Source: Spirochaetaceae bacterium (GTDB lineage: Bacteria > Spirochaetota > Spirochaetia > SZUA-6 > Fen-1364). From it: 6,083 nucleotides of DNA. Below the pieces are notes generated by a model that did no database searches, was not told the DNA's origin, and worked only from the letters and a program-made list of their open reading frames with translations. The DNA is taken from contig PLNO01000051.1 of assembly GCA_003141795.1 (NCBI GenBank), forward strand, positions 1-6,083, given 5' to 3'. Every line of letters starts with the position of its first letter. The first letter of the stretch is position 1. The translations under genes and the position numbers were made by a program. Positions 5,283 to 6,083 of this stretch are shown here, piece after piece.

Positions 5283-6083
5283 TTATTCCCTGTCGATAAA
5301 GAACGCCACCCTGCGATTCTGCCAGCGGTCTGCAAGGTTGCTGTCCAGCACGAGCTGATCCGAGGCTCCGACTCCTTCGGTCGTGAACATCGAGGATTGC
5401 AGGCCATTGGCGACCAGGGCCGTCTTTACCGCCTCGGCCCGGGCCTTCGAGAGGGGCAGCAGCACGTCCCGCTGTTCGATGGTGCCCTGCGCCGTATTGT
5501 CCCAGTACTCCATGACCGCATGTCCGACGAGTCTGATCCGGTAGTTGGGGAACCTTTTCAGCACCGCGGTCATGTCGGTCAATCGCTTTACGTTCAGCTT
5601 CGCGAGCTCAGGTCTGACGTCGGTGTAGTCGGCCGTGTACGCCTTGAAGAAAATGCGCGAGCTCAAGATGCGGAATCCGGTTGCTGTCCTCTCCACAAGG
5701 ATGTCGACGGGGACCGAAGACTTCAGCTCGCCGACGTTGCCGAACTCGTCGCGCACTTTGACGACGACCGGATAATCTTCCGCGGACAGAACGGAATCCT
5801 TGTTGAAGCCCTTTCCGTCCCAGATCGCGCTCTTGGACGGCCACTTCGCTTCAAAGGTCCTGAAGAGATGGTTCTCAGGATCGTAGATCTCCATCCTCCA
5901 GCTGTCGATTCGCGCTACGGTGGACTTTGCATCCACGGTGAGCGTGATCGTGGGAGATCCCTCGATGGGGGAAAACAGGAGATCAGAGAGTGTGACAGAA
6001 CCGGTGGGAGGCGTGAGATCGAGGACGAAGGGAGCGCTCGTTGTAGAGCCGGGCTTGAAAGCGCTGCCGTACTCGACCGAGAG
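5283..6083 (-). CDS. OmpA-like envelope protein with FlgD/Ig-like repeat, C-terminal part (N-terminus beyond the right edge)
   Basis: 266 residues are visible, ending at TAA 5285-5283; the frame is open to the window edge, so the gene is 5'-truncated here. The fragment starts in beta-rich sequence with FKPGSTTSAPFVLDLTPPTG (9-28) and SDLLFSPIEG. It continues with one Ig-like unit containing WRMEIYDPENHLFRTFEAKW (62-81), IWDGKGF (87-93), SAEDYPVVVKVRDEFGNVG (100-118), then an OmpA/MotB-type domain (about 140-266). That domain has RIRLVGHAVMEY (182-193), LPLSKARAEAV (209-219), a GVGASDQLV turn (237-245) and NRRVAFFI (256-263). OmpA domains anchor the outer membrane to peptidoglycan. Here the usual GHTD is GHAV, so the Asp that contacts diaminopimelate is missing, although the conserved Arg (R215) remains. 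The Ig-like unit plus altered loop resembles large spirochaete OmpA proteins that often carry several such repeats. The next gene, 59 bases downstream, encodes a small secreted protein. Confidence 0.9.
   Translation of the reverse strand, partial: LSVEYGSAFKPGSTTSAPFVLDLTPPTGSVTLSDLLFSPIEGSPTITLTVDAKSTVARIDSWRMEIYDPENHLFRTFEAKWPSKSAIWDGKGFNKDSVLSAEDYPVVVKVRDEFGNVGELKSSVPVDILVERTATGFRILSSRIFFKAYTADYTDVRPELAKLNVKRLTDMTAVLKRFPNYRIRLVGHAVMEYWDNTAQGTIEQRDVLLPLSKARAEAVKTALVANGLQSSMFTTEGVGASDQLVLDSNLADRWQNRRVAFFIDRE

Noticed and set aside
5283..5936. Start of the OmpA-like protein at GTG 5936
   Set aside because: The frame continues open to the window edge with beta-rich sequence typical of the repeat preceding this unit, so 5936 is internal.

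Overview
The window is GC-rich bacterial DNA with dense coding on both strands and no sign of phage, transposon, CRISPR or RNA genes. The best lineage clue is the partial OmpA-like protein at the right edge. Its Ig-like unit (WDG...SAxDY...DEFGNVG) and its OmpA domain with an altered peptidoglycan loop resemble the large OmpA/FlgD-Ig-like proteins of Spirochaetota. A free-living, probably anaerobic or microaerophilic, motile, sugar-degrading spirochaete therefore fits best. This is an inference from protein style, not a proven assignment.

Layout, left to right. (1) 1-808, minus: N-terminal 269 codons of a GH1 beta-glucosidase, running off the left edge. (2) 809-899: a short divergent promoter region. 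(3) 900-1310, plus: a stand-alone PAS domain protein of the type found in DUF438 (PAS_10) proteins. (4) 1312-1335: a hairpin just after the PAS stop codon. (5) 1391-1972, plus: a Rossmann-fold NADP-dependent oxidoreductase of the 'F420-dependent NADP reductase' family. (6) 2004-4475, minus, convergent with the reductase: a transmembrane chemoreceptor (double Cache, HAMP, MCP signalling domain) ending in a complete bacteriohemerythrin domain, a DcrH-like architecture. (7) 4476-4683: a non-coding leader with several inverted and direct repeats. (8) 4684-5223, minus: a small secreted protein of unknown function. (9) 5224-5282: a gap holding a strong hairpin with a short U-tract. (10) 5283-6083, minus: the C-terminal part of the OmpA-like envelope protein.

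How they may fit together. The OmpA-like gene and the small secreted protein form a likely envelope operon with a built-in attenuator. The hemerythrin chemoreceptor looks like an oxygen or redox taxis receptor. The PAS protein belongs to a family usually fused to hemerythrin-like domains, and it lies beside an NAD(P)H-type reductase and the hemerythrin receptor. This suggests, but does not show, a local oxygen/redox-response cluster. No wholly new system is evident. The most distinctive items are the complete di-iron receptor, the stand-alone PAS_10 protein with an unusual CxxC, and the structured non-coding gaps.
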